64,000 nt of DNA, from NCBI GenBank assembly GCA_041751955.1, contig JBGSIB010000066.1:1-64000 (forward strand), given 5' to 3'. Every line of letters begins with the position of its first letter. Positions within the stretch are counted from its first letter, which is position 1. The notes below the pieces were generated by a model. The model saw only the letters and a program-made list of their open reading frames with translations. It was not told the DNA's origin and did not search any database. Source of the DNA: UBA2040 sp041751955 (GTDB lineage: Bacteria > Bacteroidota > Bacteroidia > Flavobacteriales_D > Crocinitomicaceae). Shown piece by piece: positions 53,629 through 63,855 of the stretch. The position numbers were made by a program, and so were the translations under genes.

Positions 53629-54597
53629 ATGATTAAACAAACTTTTGCAACAGCCGTATTTGCCTTATTTTCATTGTCTGCGATTCATGCCCAACCGGTT
53701 CCTGCAGTAGAGGAAAATATACCGTTTTTAGTGACTTTTGGAAAAGCTGCTTCAACGAGTTATGGAGATGATGATTTTACGCAAACTTTCTTTTTTGTTG
53801 TGCCTAAAACGCACACCAAGCCCATATATTTAAGGGTTTTTGACCCTGAAATTGGCGGTCAACATGATGAGTTGAATTCTGGAGCAGATACGAAAACAAC
53901 TTTTTCTGTTTATGGAGGAAAAGGTTGTATCACCAACAAAGATGCACAAAAAACAGATCCTATAGGAAATTTCAAGAGTGGAACTTTACTGAAAACAAAA
54001 ACTTTCGGAGTCGATGTAAAATATGACAATGAATGGTACACATTTGGACCGCTAAATCCCACTGAAGGTGAATTTGAAGAAAAATACGGTGGTTATGTTT
54101 TCAAATTAATAGCCCAAGGTATTTCGGGAAATGATGGTAATTTATATCGCTATTACATGAGCACCATGCAAAATGAAAACAAGTCTGTAGAAGGAGGGAA
54201 TTCTTTTACTTTCGAATATTGTTTCCGTTTGCACAAAGGTTCTGGACAAGTCAGTCATATTTATCCTTATATAGACGATGCTGTGATATCCATTAAACAA
54301 TCCAATTTTGATTGGGATTATGATGGCGTAATTCGAATTGTTTCAACCGCGCGCAAAGGAGATAAAGCATCAGCCTATGGTGACAATAAATGGGCGACGA
54401 GCTCACATAAAATTTATCCTGCAGAAAGGGGGAAGTCGCTTGATTTTCAGTTCATAAAAAAAGAGGGCTCCGTCTCCGAAAATAATAATGTGGTTTTTTA
54501 TATTACCAATCAATACGGTGAAAATTTAGCTTTTTATACCGTTCCAATTGGTGGAGTTCCTGTATACAAATACAAAATAAAAGCTAAATCGAAATAA
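53629..54597 (+). CDS. Exported protein of unknown function, paired with SpoIIE-type sensor
   Basis: 322 residues. Signal peptide MIKQTFATAVFALFSLSAIHA. Mature part beta-rich: FLVTFGKAASTSYGDDDF, TFFFVVPKTHTKPIYLRVFD, GKGCITNKDAQ, and a late FDWDYDGVIRIVSTARKGD. I do not recognise a named domain. The GTG of the next gene follows 2 bp after the stop, so the two are translationally coupled. That suggests this protein presents or binds a ligand for the propeller sensor, but this is inference. Confidence 0.65.
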   Translation: MIKQTFATAVFALFSLSAIHAQPVPAVEENIPFLVTFGKAASTSYGDDDFTQTFFFVVPKTHTKPIYLRVFDPEIGGQHDELNSGADTKTTFSVYGGKGCITNKDAQKTDPIGNFKSGTLLKTKTFGVDVKYDNEWYTFGPLNPTEGEFEEKYGGYVFKLIAQGISGNDGNLYRYYMSTMQNENKSVEGGNSFTFEYCFRLHKGSGQVSHIYPYIDDAVISIKQSNFDWDYDGVIRIVSTARKGDKASAYGDNKWATSSHKIYPAERGKSLDFQFIKKEGSVSENNNVVFYITNQYGENLAFYTVPIGGVPVYKYKIKAKSK

Positions 54598-54599
54598 GC

Positions 54600-57500
54600 G
54601 TGAAGTTAATATTAGCTTTTTTCTTATCCGTTTCAAGTCTGTGGCTTTTTGCTCAAGAATTGTCCTTTTCGACCTTCGATGAAAGGCAAGGGATTACGCA
54701 ACCGTATATTTATAATATAGGTCAAAATGAAGATGGTTTTTTGTGTTTCACCACAAGTGAAGGAGGCTACAAATTTGATGGACTAAATTTCCAACGTGTT
54801 GATCAAAAAGGATTTTTAAAAGAACCTTTCTACAAATCCATGCTTCTTCTGGATGATAATGTTTATTTTTTTGGAACAAACACTGGAGGAGTATTTAAAA
54901 TAAAAAATAACAAAGTAATTTGGAACTTCAGTTCGGAAGAAAGAACAGCCCCTGTCAATTATATTAAAGAATACAAAGACAAAGTATACGCATTTTATCA
55001 AGATGGCGGGATTCTTGAAATTTCGAATGATGGGAAAAAGAAATGGTATCAGTTGGAAGTCGGTTATCTATATTCTAGTTTCTCTTTTTTCGAAGGAAAG
55101 TTTATAGCGGGAACAGATATTGGAATTACTTTTTTTACACTCGATCATGGTAGATTGAATGTGTCAAAGGAAGTTAGTGTAAATGACGATGCTGTTGAAA
55201 GTATTCTGGTGAATAAAAAAACGATATTCCTTGGAACTGCTTCAAGTGGCTTGTACACTTATCAAGAAGGCAAACTGTCTAAAATTTATCTTCGTAACGG
55301 AGTTCTGAATGAAGCTAATATTAAGGCAATACATCATGACGGTTTAAATTCTATCTGGGTTTCTGCCTACGGAGATGGAGTTTATGAAATCAAAAGAAAT
55401 ACGGAAAACGGTGCCTATTATGTACGAAATGTGATTACAGAAGATAAAGGTTTACCGAGCGCTTATGTTACGACTATTTTTATCGACCGTGAATCGAATC
55501 TGTGGCTGGGTTCTTTGGGTAAAGGAATCAGTAAATTGAATAGTAATTCATTGATTCATTTTGACTTGACAAAATATAATTACGGAAAATCTGTCTACAG
55601 CGTGTATAGTGGTCCTCATCAGATGTTTGGTTTGACTGGTGGAATTATGTTAATTGATGGGGAAAATGATATAATTACTCCTTGGGAAGGAAATGCTCAA
55701 TTGCCAAATGATATAATAACATCCATCAATTATCACTCGAGTAAAACCTTTTATATAGGTACTAAAAATAGTGGTTTGTTTAAATACAATTCCACTACTA
55801 AAAAGCTCATTCCAATTGAATTGTCTGTTGATTTACTCTCCAAAACAATTAACCACGTCAACCTTGATGGCAGTTTTGCTTATGTAAGTACGATGAATGG
55901 TTTGTATCGTTTAAATATCAGCAATGATCAATCGGTTCAATTTTCTAGTAAAGACGGACTGCCAAACAATGTAGTCTATTCCACTTTTATGAGGGCAGAT
56001 GGAAAACTACTACTTGCAACTTTAGCAAAGGGTATATATTATCTTCAAGGTGACGATGTTCGAAAAATGAATATTCAGAATCCTTATGGCTTGTTGGATA
56101 TCTATAGCTTTCAAGAAGATAGAAGAGGTGAACTTTGGATTGCAACGAATGGTCAAGGTATTTTCCATTTGACAGACAGAGATTTCAATCGAATCAGCGC
56201 TAGTACAGGTCTTTATTCTGATTTTATCTATCAAATAGCTATCGACAAAAAGAATACCGTTTGGTGCGGACATAGAGGTGGTTTATCAAGGGTCAATGAC
56301 CAAGATTTTGTTTTGGATAGATTCGATTACAAGGACAATATTTCCATGGATTTTCTTCTGAACGCAAGCTCAGTGGACAATATGAGTAATGTATGGTTTG
56401 GAACGGATGAAGGGGTTCTGAAGTTTTCAATTCTTCAAGATAAATTCAATGTTTTTCAGGCTAGACCAGTCCTAGTTTCAGCGACGGTTAATGATATAAT
56501 TGAGAATAATCCTCAAGATCTTTACTTAAGTTATGAGAATAAAAAGGTGAAATTTACTTTTCAAACCGTTTCATTAACTTTTCCAGAAGATGTGTTGTAT
56601 CAATATCGTTTGAAAGGGACGGACGAAAAATGGTCTGTAGCCTCAAGTGAAAACAGCGCTGTGCTAGGTCAGTTATTTGACGGCGATTACCAATTGGAGG
56701 TGCGTTCTAAAGTGGGAAATGGTGAATGGTCAAAATCAATCGTGCTTTCTGAAATTCATGTTGAACCACCTTTCTGGAAAAAGTGGTACGTCATCCTATT
56801 TGCAATTGTTGGTGTGATTGGATTCGCTTTCTTTATTTCGTATTACCGAACGAGATCATTGACGAACCAAAAATTGATTCTTGAAGAAAAATTGGCTGTA
56901 AGAACCAAAGAAATTGAGAATAAGAATGCCAAGATAACACAGCAATTTGAAGAAATGCAAGAAAGCATTGACTATGGTGTTCGTATTCAAAATTCATTAT
57001 TACCGAGTTCTAGTGCACTTACAAAATTGATCCCAGATTCATTTTTGTTTTTTCAACCAAAAGATAAGGTAAGTGGCGATTTCTATTATTTTGAGAAATT
57101 CGATAATCATCTTATCGTTTCTGTTGCCGATGCCACTGGACACGGGGTTCCTGGTGCATTTATCAGTTTAATAGGTTTTGTTACACTCAAAGAAATTATT
57201 CATCGATCTGAAGTAACAAATCCTGCACATGTTCTGTCAGAACTTGATTTCGAAATCAACACAACTTTAGGTCAATATAACCGCGAAACTGACGGAAAAG
57301 ACGGAATGGATATGGCCGTTTGTGATTTCAATATTAAAACTGGCGAGCTAGTTATGTCTTCCGCTCTGCGTCCAATATGGCTTTTTAGAGATGGTGAGTT
57401 TGAGAAAATTAGATCGTCTAAGTTTTCCGTAGGTGGAGGAATGAACTTAAAAAATGATTTGCGTAAAGAATTTGATTTGGAAAAAAGAATGCTGAAGAAA

Positions 57501-57716
57501 GGAGATACAATTTATCTTTTTACAGATGGCTATGTGGATCAATTTGGTTCTGAAAGAGATAAAAAATTAATGTCGAAGCGTTTTCTTGAATTAATTCGAG
57601 AATACTATCATCTACCCATGAAGGAACAAGGTAGAGTAATTGCAAAATTCCTTAACGATTGGAAAGGAAATAGAGATCAAACTGACGATATCATGGTGAT
57701 TGGGCTAAGATTCTAA
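54600..57716 (+). CDS. Propeller sensor with Y_Y_Y domain, transmembrane helix and SpoIIE/PP2C phosphatase
   Basis: 1038 residues, GTG start, signal peptide MKLILAFFLSVSSLWLFAQ. Residues about 25-630 contain Reg_prop repeats (NIKAIHHDGLNSIWVSAYGD; TIFIDRESNLWLGSLGKG; EDRRGELWIATNGQG). A Y_Y_Y-like domain lies at about 643-720 and one TM helix at about 727-750. A coiled coil (753-797) leads to a SpoIIE domain (about 810-1038) with the metal-binding motifs KVSGDFYYF, VADATGHGVPGAF, DGMDMAVCDF, FTDGYVDQFG and QTDDIMVIGL, all intact. In known relatives the propeller senses a periplasmic signal and the phosphatase acts on STAS proteins. The STAS protein at 41769 is a possible, distant target. Confidence 0.9.
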   Translation: MKLILAFFLSVSSLWLFAQELSFSTFDERQGITQPYIYNIGQNEDGFLCFTTSEGGYKFDGLNFQRVDQKGFLKEPFYKSMLLLDDNVYFFGTNTGGVFKIKNNKVIWNFSSEERTAPVNYIKEYKDKVYAFYQDGGILEISNDGKKKWYQLEVGYLYSSFSFFEGKFIAGTDIGITFFTLDHGRLNVSKEVSVNDDAVESILVNKKTIFLGTASSGLYTYQEGKLSKIYLRNGVLNEANIKAIHHDGLNSIWVSAYGDGVYEIKRNTENGAYYVRNVITEDKGLPSAYVTTIFIDRESNLWLGSLGKGISKLNSNSLIHFDLTKYNYGKSVYSVYSGPHQMFGLTGGIMLIDGENDIITPWEGNAQLPNDIITSINYHSSKTFYIGTKNSGLFKYNSTTKKLIPIELSVDLLSKTINHVNLDGSFAYVSTMNGLYRLNISNDQSVQFSSKDGLPNNVVYSTFMRADGKLLLATLAKGIYYLQGDDVRKMNIQNPYGLLDIYSFQEDRRGELWIATNGQGIFHLTDRDFNRISASTGLYSDFIYQIAIDKKNTVWCGHRGGLSRVNDQDFVLDRFDYKDNISMDFLLNASSVDNMSNVWFGTDEGVLKFSILQDKFNVFQARPVLVSATVNDIIENNPQDLYLSYENKKVKFTFQTVSLTFPEDVLYQYRLKGTDEKWSVASSENSAVLGQLFDGDYQLEVRSKVGNGEWSKSIVLSEIHVEPPFWKKWYVILFAIVGVIGFAFFISYYRTRSLTNQKLILEEKLAVRTKEIENKNAKITQQFEEMQESIDYGVRIQNSLLPSSSALTKLIPDSFLFFQPKDKVSGDFYYFEKFDNHLIVSVADATGHGVPGAFISLIGFVTLKEIIHRSEVTNPAHVLSELDFEINTTLGQYNRETDGKDGMDMAVCDFNIKTGELVMSSALRPIWLFRDGEFEKIRSSKFSVGGGMNLKNDLRKEFDLEKRMLKKGDTIYLFTDGYVDQFGSERDKKLMSKRFLELIREYYHLPMKEQGRVIAKFLNDWKGNRDQTDDIMVIGLRF

Positions 57717-57867
57717 GCATATCCAATTCTATTTTTAAAGGGATTCTTCAACTTGAAAATTTGCTAAAAAATGCAAATGGAAATGCGGTCAAACGCTTTA
57801 AAAGTTACCTTTCCTGCAAATTACCTTGGTTAATCGGAACTTGACTCGGGCCTAAATTGCTGATTTT

Positions 57868-60213
57868 ATGGCGGATATCAACCAAAAATTAAACATCCTT
57901 TACGCTAAGTTACAAGGACTTTCAAAACAGCAGGAAGACTTTTCTTTAGAGATTTCTAGATTGAAAAAAGAACTTGTCGATTTGAAACGTGCGGCTGATT
58001 CCGAATCTGCTGAAACACAAATTTTTCAGGAAAAAGTGTTACCAGATGTTCAGCACGTGAAAGAACCTAAAATTCAGAAGAATTTGGTTTTGCCTAAAGG
58101 TGAAAAAGTGGAAGTCCTGAAATCAATCAAAGTAGAAAAAGCAGAAGGAGATTTTAATTTAGAGAAATTTATTGGAGAGAATTTGACCAATAAAATTGGT
58201 GTTCTTATTCTGATTTTAGGCGTGGCCATTGGAACAAAATACTCGATTGATCACAATCTTGTTACACCACTTTCTAGAATAATCATCGGTTATATTCTCA
58301 GCTTTATTCTTTTTGGAATCGGTCTTAATTTGAAAAAGAAATACCTCAATCTTAGTGCTGTTCTTGTTAGTGGAGCCATGGCAAGTTTTTATTTGGTCAG
58401 CTATGCAGCCTTTGCCTTTTTTAAATTTTATTCGCAATGGTTAGCTTTTCTTCTTCTTGTTCTAAGCACCATTGGCAGCATCATTATTGCCATTTCGTAC
58501 AAAAGGCAAGTGATTGCACAAATTGGATTGGTTGGAGCATACGCGGCACCATTTTTAGTCAGCACGGGTTCCAATAATGTGGTTTTTCTTTTCACTTATA
58601 TGGCCATTATTAATTTGGCTATTCTCTTTTTAGCGCAGCGACAACAGTGGAAAGAACTATTTTATTCTTCCTTTGGTTTTACCTATCTCATCTTTTTCTT
58701 TTGGTTCTTGACCCAAACACGATATGCAGGTTATCAAAGTATTAGCTTGTTCTTTTCATCTGTTTTCTATTTTTCTTTTCAGATATATTACATGGTCAAC
58801 CGAATGCGAAAGAAGAACGAATTGCAATTTTTGGAAATCCTTATCCTCGTGCTCAATAGTTTGTTTGCATTCTTGGTATGGTATGATATTTTGGAGAATA
58901 AATCGAACTCAACGGACTTCCGAGGACTTTTCATATTTGTGTTTGCGGCCGTAAATGGTATCAGTGCATTTTTAATACACCTCAAAAACAAAGAGGATAG
59001 CACTTCTCTATATATTCTGACTGGATTTTCCATTCTCTTACTGCTTATTGGAATTCCTGTACAGTTTTATGGAAACTTGATACCGATTTTGTATATATTG
59101 TTAGCGGCTTGCACTTTATTTATCGCTAGGAATTGGAAATCCGACTTAGTGGAAGTATTCTTTTTTCCTGTGACGGCTGTTGCGTTGATTGGCTTTTTAT
59201 CCAATCTCACCTCGAAATATTATTTACCAATGTTTAAAGGAGATGTTGCTTTGTTCGACAGTGTTTTTAATTACAACTTTCTTTCAAGTATAGTTTTCTG
59301 TACCATACTATCTGCGATGGTAATTTACAATTCAAGCAACAAATACAGCCTAGCAACAAGAGTGAATTTAGACTTTAACAAGGCAGGGAGATACTTACTT
59401 CCTTTTGCTTTGTTTACGGTTATTTACTCGATGGTATACATGGAAATAGCTTACTATTGGAAGGTTCAATTTTTGGAATCCACAATCGGTGGACTTATCG
59501 ATTTTGAAAATCCAAAAGACTATGCGACGCGGAGTTTTAATGTGATTTGGCAGTTCAATTGGATATTGATACTTCTGACGATTGTGGGATATATAAATTT
59601 CAAATTTTGGAAAAATGAAACGATCAGCAAAGTAATGTTAGCGATCGGAGGATTAGTCGTTTTCTTATTTCTGGTCAGAGGTCTATTTGTTTTGAGCGAT
59701 ATCCGAGTGGAGTATTTGAAGGGCTCAACAAGTTCGTTCATAAATTCTAAATGGGGACAATATGCTTTGCGATACGTGTCTATTCTAATACTTGCTTTAT
59801 TTGTGGCGTTGAATTCAATACTCTGGAAAAAAGACGGTTTCGGAAAGACATTGCGTATACCTTTAGAAATCGCCTTTCATATCATTGTATTCTGGGTTGC
59901 CTGCAGCGAATTACTGCGCTGGATGGATTTTGGAGGTATGTCTTCCGCCTACAAAACAGGATTAAGTGTAATGGGTGGAAGTTATGCCCTTATCCTCGTT
60001 GGAATGGGGATTTGGAAGAACAAAACACACCTGCGAATTATGGCCATCGCATTATTCGGCATCACACTCGCCAAGCTTTTCTTCTATGATATTTCAAGCA
60101 TGTCGATGATAGCGAAAACAATTGTTTTCATTATTCTAGGTGGATTGTTACTGTCAATTTCTTATTTGTACAATCGTTACAAATCGAAAATTGGTCAGCA
60201 AAAAGAAGAATAA
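57868..60213 (+). CDS. DUF2339 polytopic membrane protein
   Basis: 781 residues. N-terminal coiled coil (about 1-40, LNILYAKLQGLSKQQEDF), a charged linker, then the motif NLEKFIGENLTNKIGVLILILG (about 96-117) that opens the DUF2339 membrane region. About 20 hydrophobic helices follow, with the conserved YAAPFLVSTGSNN and LFGITLAKLFFYDISSMS. It ends with a cytoplasmic KSKIGQQKEE tail. Function of the family is not established. It ends 13 bp before the convergent glyA stop. Confidence 0.85.
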   Translation: MADINQKLNILYAKLQGLSKQQEDFSLEISRLKKELVDLKRAADSESAETQIFQEKVLPDVQHVKEPKIQKNLVLPKGEKVEVLKSIKVEKAEGDFNLEKFIGENLTNKIGVLILILGVAIGTKYSIDHNLVTPLSRIIIGYILSFILFGIGLNLKKKYLNLSAVLVSGAMASFYLVSYAAFAFFKFYSQWLAFLLLVLSTIGSIIIAISYKRQVIAQIGLVGAYAAPFLVSTGSNNVVFLFTYMAIINLAILFLAQRQQWKELFYSSFGFTYLIFFFWFLTQTRYAGYQSISLFFSSVFYFSFQIYYMVNRMRKKNELQFLEILILVLNSLFAFLVWYDILENKSNSTDFRGLFIFVFAAVNGISAFLIHLKNKEDSTSLYILTGFSILLLLIGIPVQFYGNLIPILYILLAACTLFIARNWKSDLVEVFFFPVTAVALIGFLSNLTSKYYLPMFKGDVALFDSVFNYNFLSSIVFCTILSAMVIYNSSNKYSLATRVNLDFNKAGRYLLPFALFTVIYSMVYMEIAYYWKVQFLESTIGGLIDFENPKDYATRSFNVIWQFNWILILLTIVGYINFKFWKNETISKVMLAIGGLVVFLFLVRGLFVLSDIRVEYLKGSTSSFINSKWGQYALRYVSILILALFVALNSILWKKDGFGKTLRIPLEIAFHIIVFWVACSELLRWMDFGGMSSAYKTGLSVMGGSYALILVGMGIWKNKTHLRIMAIALFGITLAKLFFYDISSMSMIAKTIVFIILGGLLLSISYLYNRYKSKIGQQKEE

Positions 60214-60226
60214 TCAGATTATTCAA

Positions 60227-61501
60227 CTACCATTTAAACAAAGGGCGACTAGACATTAATGCGTTCACTTCTTTGCGCACGGCAGCAAGGTTGTCGTCAT
60301 TGTTTATATCGGATAGAACACGGTCAATCAATTCCACAATTTTGGGAATTTCATGAGCTTCAACACCTCTTGTCGTGATAGCTGGCGTTCCCAATCTTAT
60401 TCCTGAAGTTACAAACGGAGATTCTGTGTCAAATGGAACCATATTTTTATTGACGGTAATATCAGCCAAAACCAAACGTGTTTCAGCATCTTTGCCGGTA
60501 ACACCTTTTGATCGAAGGTCTATCAACATGGAATGATTTTCTGTTCCTTTGGAAATAACGCCATATCCTCGTTTCACGAATTCATCTGCCATAATTCCAG
60601 CATTTTCAACAACGCGCTTCATGTATACTTTGTAATTGTCTGTCAAGGCTTCACCAAATGCAACAGCTTTCGCAGCGATAACATGCTCCAACGGTCCACC
60701 TTGCGTTCCTGGGAAAACAGCGGCGTCTAAAAGTGCTCCCATGGATTTTAAATTTCCATTGTTCCATTTTAGACCAAATGGATTTTCGAAATTGTGACGC
60801 ATCATGATGATTCCGCCACGTGGTCCGCGCAATGTTTTATGGGTTGTGGATGTAATGATATGACAATGGTCTAATGGGTCTTGCAACAAGCCTGCGGCAA
60901 TTAATCCCGCAGGGTGGGAGATATCGGCCAAAATAATGGCGCCTACTTCATCAGCAACTTTTCGAACACGAGCATAATCCCAATCGCGACTGTATGCCGA
61001 AGCCCCAACGATAATCATTTTTGGTTTCAATGCTCTAGCCTGACTTTCAAGTTGGTCATAATCAACCTTTCCTGTTTCTTTACTTACACCATAAAAGTGA
61101 GGTTCATATAATTTTCCCGAGAAATTCACCGGAGAACCATGCGTTAAATGTCCGCCATGCGACAAATCAAACCCCAAAATTTTATCACCAGGTTGCAAAC
61201 AAGCTAAAAATACCGCAGCATTGGCTTGTGCTCCAGAATGAGGTTGCACGTTCGCCCAAGTAGCTCCAAATAATTCACAAAGTCTGTCTATGGCTAATTG
61301 CTCAACTTGATCCACAATTTCACAACCTCCATAATATCGCTTACCTGGAAGTCCCTCTGCATATTTGTTTGTCAAAACGCTTCCCATTGCTTGCATAACT
61401 TCATCGCTTACGAAATTTTCCGATGCAATTAGCTCAATTCCATGTAATTGTCTTTCTTTTTCTTGTCCAATTAGGTCAAATATTTCTTGGTCGTGTCTCA
61501 T
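60227..61501 (-). CDS. glyA: Serine hydroxymethyltransferase
   Basis: 424 residues. PLP enzyme that converts serine and tetrahydrofolate to glycine and methylene-tetrahydrofolate. It has the substrate-site motif ELIASENFVSDEVMQAMGSV (about 22-41), YAEGLPGKRYYGGCE (about 49-63), and PLP lysine in STTHKTLRGPRGG (about residues 223-235). Complete and of normal length. Its ATG overlaps the epimerase stop (ATGA), so the two are coupled. Confidence 0.97.
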   Translation of the reverse strand: MRHDQEIFDLIGQEKERQLHGIELIASENFVSDEVMQAMGSVLTNKYAEGLPGKRYYGGCEIVDQVEQLAIDRLCELFGATWANVQPHSGAQANAAVFLACLQPGDKILGFDLSHGGHLTHGSPVNFSGKLYEPHFYGVSKETGKVDYDQLESQARALKPKMIIVGASAYSRDWDYARVRKVADEVGAIILADISHPAGLIAAGLLQDPLDHCHIITSTTHKTLRGPRGGIIMMRHNFENPFGLKWNNGNLKSMGALLDAAVFPGTQGGPLEHVIAAKAVAFGEALTDNYKVYMKRVVENAGIMADEFVKRGYGVISKGTENHSMLIDLRSKGVTGKDAETRLVLADITVNKNMVPFDTESPFVTSGIRLGTPAITTRGVEAHEIPKIVELIDRVLSDINNDDNLAAVRKEVNALMSSRPLFKW

Positions 61502-62442
61502 ATTTGTTCGTTTCTTACCGGTTTTTTATATTGCAGTTCCATTATTTTTTTTAATCCTGTTTCTAAGTCGGTCATGGGTTGATATCCTGTTAGTTTTTTT
61601 AGTTTAACAGAACTTCCAATTCTTCTTCCTACTTCGTAATCGTATCTTTTTTTCGGAGCCTCGATATATTGAATTTTCGAATCAGATTCTGTGATTTCAC
61701 GAATCATTTTTGCCACATCCCGAATTTCGTATTCCTTCTCATTGGCAATATTTATGATCTCGCAACCTTTTAGATCCATGCATCTTATACACGCCTCAAT
61801 CGTGTCATCAATGTAGGTGAAATCGCGGGTTTGTTCCCCTGTGCCAAAAACAGATATCGGCGCATTCTCCATGGCTTGCTCAAAAAACAAAGGAACAACC
61901 ATTCTGTTGTCTTGACGTGTTCCGTAAACGTTGAAAAAACGCAAAGAAATAGCATTCAATCCTTTCTCTTGATAATGCGATGCCAAATATATCTCATTGT
62001 ATCGCTTGGCCATAGCATAACTCGTTTTCGGGTCAACCAAAACTTCCTCCGAAAGTGATTTCTCAAATATGGAATGACCATAAATACCACTGGTACTGGC
62101 ATATAGAACTTTTTTAACATTGTTTTCTTCTGCTGCTATAACTACATTTCGCATACCAATGATTTCTACATCCATTGTTTCTACTGGATTGTCAGCGACA
62201 ATGTCTACACCTAAAACGGCCGCCATATGATAAATCACATCACAATTTTTAGAGGCTTTAATCACCAGTTCTAAATCGCGAATATCACCTTTTATAAATT
62301 GGATTTTCTCGAAAGTCGCCTTGGATAATTTGTTTCCTCGCAATAAGGAATCCAATACAGTAACTTGGTGTCCATCATTCACGAGACGATCTGTCAAATG
62401 ACTTCCTATAAAACCAGCACCTCCTGTAACGAGTATTTTCAT
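61498..62442 (-). CDS. NAD-dependent nucleotide-sugar epimerase/dehydratase
   Basis: 314-residue extended SDR. N-terminal GGAGFIGSHL (about residues 7-16) binds NAD. YAMAKRYNE (about 141-149) gives the catalytic Tyr-x-x-x-Lys, and STSGIYG supplies the Ser. C-terminal lobe contains TRDFTYIDDTIEACIRCMD, as in GDP/UDP-sugar 4-epimerases and decarboxylases. Exact sugar is unknown; a cell-surface glycan role fits the glycosyltransferases in this window. First gene of the pair with glyA; a TATATTTG element (62463-62456) lies 14 bp upstream. Confidence 0.88.
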   Translation of the reverse strand: MKILVTGGAGFIGSHLTDRLVNDGHQVTVLDSLLRGNKLSKATFEKIQFIKGDIRDLELVIKASKNCDVIYHMAAVLGVDIVADNPVETMDVEIIGMRNVVIAAEENNVKKVLYASTSGIYGHSIFEKSLSEEVLVDPKTSYAMAKRYNEIYLASHYQEKGLNAISLRFFNVYGTRQDNRMVVPLFFEQAMENAPISVFGTGEQTRDFTYIDDTIEACIRCMDLKGCEIINIANEKEYEIRDVAKMIREITESDSKIQYIEAPKKRYDYEVGRRIGSSVKLKKLTGYQPMTDLETGLKKIMELQYKKPVRNEQI

Positions 62443-62455
62443 TCTTTTCTTTTTA

Positions 62456-62463
62456 CAAATATA
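62456..62463 (-). promoter_or_regulatory. -7 promoter element of the epimerase-glyA pair
   Basis: TATATTTG on the minus strand, exact TAnnTTTG match, 14 bp before the ATG. No TTG at standard spacing. Confidence 0.35.
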
Positions 62464-62518
62464 AAGTCTCTATCGGCATTCTTTCCTAATTCACTCTTTC
62501 GTTATCCACGATGAAATA

Positions 62519-63277
62519 TTAAAAATATCTTTTGAAACAACTTAATTCATGACTATATGACTCTTTTTCTTCATTGAAGATGCCTTTCGGCGTGAGTTTA
62601 TCAATACGAACTTGGCCATGAGCATGTATAATTTCATCATCCTTCAGCACAATTCCAACATGATGAATTTTTCCCGATGAATTTTTAAAGAAAGCCAAAT
62701 CTCCTTCTCTTTTTTCCTCATAATTATATTCTTCACCCAGAAGCACTTGTTGATTTGCATCCCTTGGAATATCTATTTTAAAAAAACGATAAACGCTTTG
62801 TGTGAATCCAGAACAATCAATCCCAAATAAAGTTTTTCCTCCCCATAAATAAGGTGCATTCAAATAGGAAAGCGAAACAGTTTTAATGTCTTCTGGGCTT
62901 TCAATTTGTTCATCAAGAATAATGTATTCCTGCTGACCGATTTGAAATGACTTTTGTTTCGAAGAACCAATATAAGCTCCTCGCGTTAATTTGATCTCTC
63001 CACTGTTGGTATTCAAATGAAGAAGTTCATTGTACAAAGGTTTTCGTAAATCGGACCAGGTTTTCAATTCATCATCAGACAATTTATGTAATAATTTTTC
63101 ATCTGTCCAGCCCTCATAATCATCAATTGTACTGCGGACTTTTCGCCATTGTCTGTCTATTTCTATAATTTCCAAAGTTTCTCCGAAGACAATCTGACTG
63201 ACCATTTCGGCGCTATCTCTTGCTTCGGCTCTTAGAGGCGCTATACTAACGTGACAATAACAAAAGGTATCTGCCAT
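62519..63277 (-). CDS. SH3-NlpC/P60 cysteine peptidase
   Basis: 252 residues. N-terminal SH3-like region (about 5-75, with VSIAPLRAEARDSAEMVSQI), a second SH3-like part, then the NlpC/P60 domain (about 140-252). Catalytic Cys in GIDCSGF (about residue 154), His in KIHHVGIV (about 205), with the third polar residue in HAHGQVRI. This is the YgiM/YkfC-type murein endopeptidase that cleaves peptide stems, often in recycling. No signal peptide is visible, suggesting cytoplasmic action. The ATG shares a base with the DinB stop, so translation is coupled. Confidence 0.88.
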   Translation of the reverse strand: MADTFCYCHVSIAPLRAEARDSAEMVSQIVFGETLEIIEIDRQWRKVRSTIDDYEGWTDEKLLHKLSDDELKTWSDLRKPLYNELLHLNTNSGEIKLTRGAYIGSSKQKSFQIGQQEYIILDEQIESPEDIKTVSLSYLNAPYLWGGKTLFGIDCSGFTQSVYRFFKIDIPRDANQQVLLGEEYNYEEKREGDLAFFKNSSGKIHHVGIVLKDDEIIHAHGQVRIDKLTPKGIFNEEKESYSHELSCFKRYF

Positions 63278-63855
63278 TACTTATTTGGGAAATGTCGATG
63301 ATTCAATAAATTCAATGCTTGATGAACATGACGTTCGTTATGAAAAACGACAAAACAGAAAGCATCGCCAAGCCTGAATTTTATGATTTTTGAAATGGAC
63401 AAAGGTGTTTTGGTTCGCTTAATACTTATTGCTCGTGCTTTTTCGAATATGAGTAACAATTCTTGTTGATGTTGAATAAAAGCAGCACTGTCTTCACCGC
63501 TTACAAGTTCTGGTGTAAAACTCGGATTATAGGCGGAAACAGCTTTGAATTTTCGCTTTACATTATTGGCCCTCCCTAGTTTCATAGAACTCCAAGCCGC
63601 TTTTCCCAAGGGAGAAGAGACAAAGTTTTTTGTGGGAGTTTTAAATTTAGTTTGTGCTATCGCTCTTTCAAAGGCATCATGATAAAAATTGGCGTATGCA
63701 TTCAAATGGGCAAAAATCTCGTTCAAGGACCAAGTACTCGGATTGGGTTTCCAGTTCAGTTGAGTTTTCGTCAGTCGGTTCACGCGTTTTTCAACTGTGG
63801 ATGTATTCTCCTTTGTTAAGGTTACTAAATTGTCGATGAGCTCGTTACCTGTCAT
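63277..63855 (-). CDS. DinB/DUF1572-like four-helix protein
   Basis: 192 residues, helical. Motifs are LNWKPNPSTWSLNEIFAHLN (about residues 29-48), NFYHDAFERAI, and VVFHNERHVHQALNLL near the end (about 171-186), where His residues would bind metal as in DinB-superfamily thiol-dependent transferases. Exact activity unknown. It overlaps the NlpC/P60 gene by one base. Upstream sequence 63856-64000 holds no gene that I can see and a short palindrome AATTGT-TC-ACAATT at 63928-63941. Confidence 0.75.
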   Translation of the reverse strand: MTGNELIDNLVTLTKENTSTVEKRVNRLTKTQLNWKPNPSTWSLNEIFAHLNAYANFYHDAFERAIAQTKFKTPTKNFVSSPLGKAAWSSMKLGRANNVKRKFKAVSAYNPSFTPELVSGEDSAAFIQHQQELLLIFEKARAISIKRTKTPLSISKIIKFRLGDAFCFVVFHNERHVHQALNLLNHRHFPNK

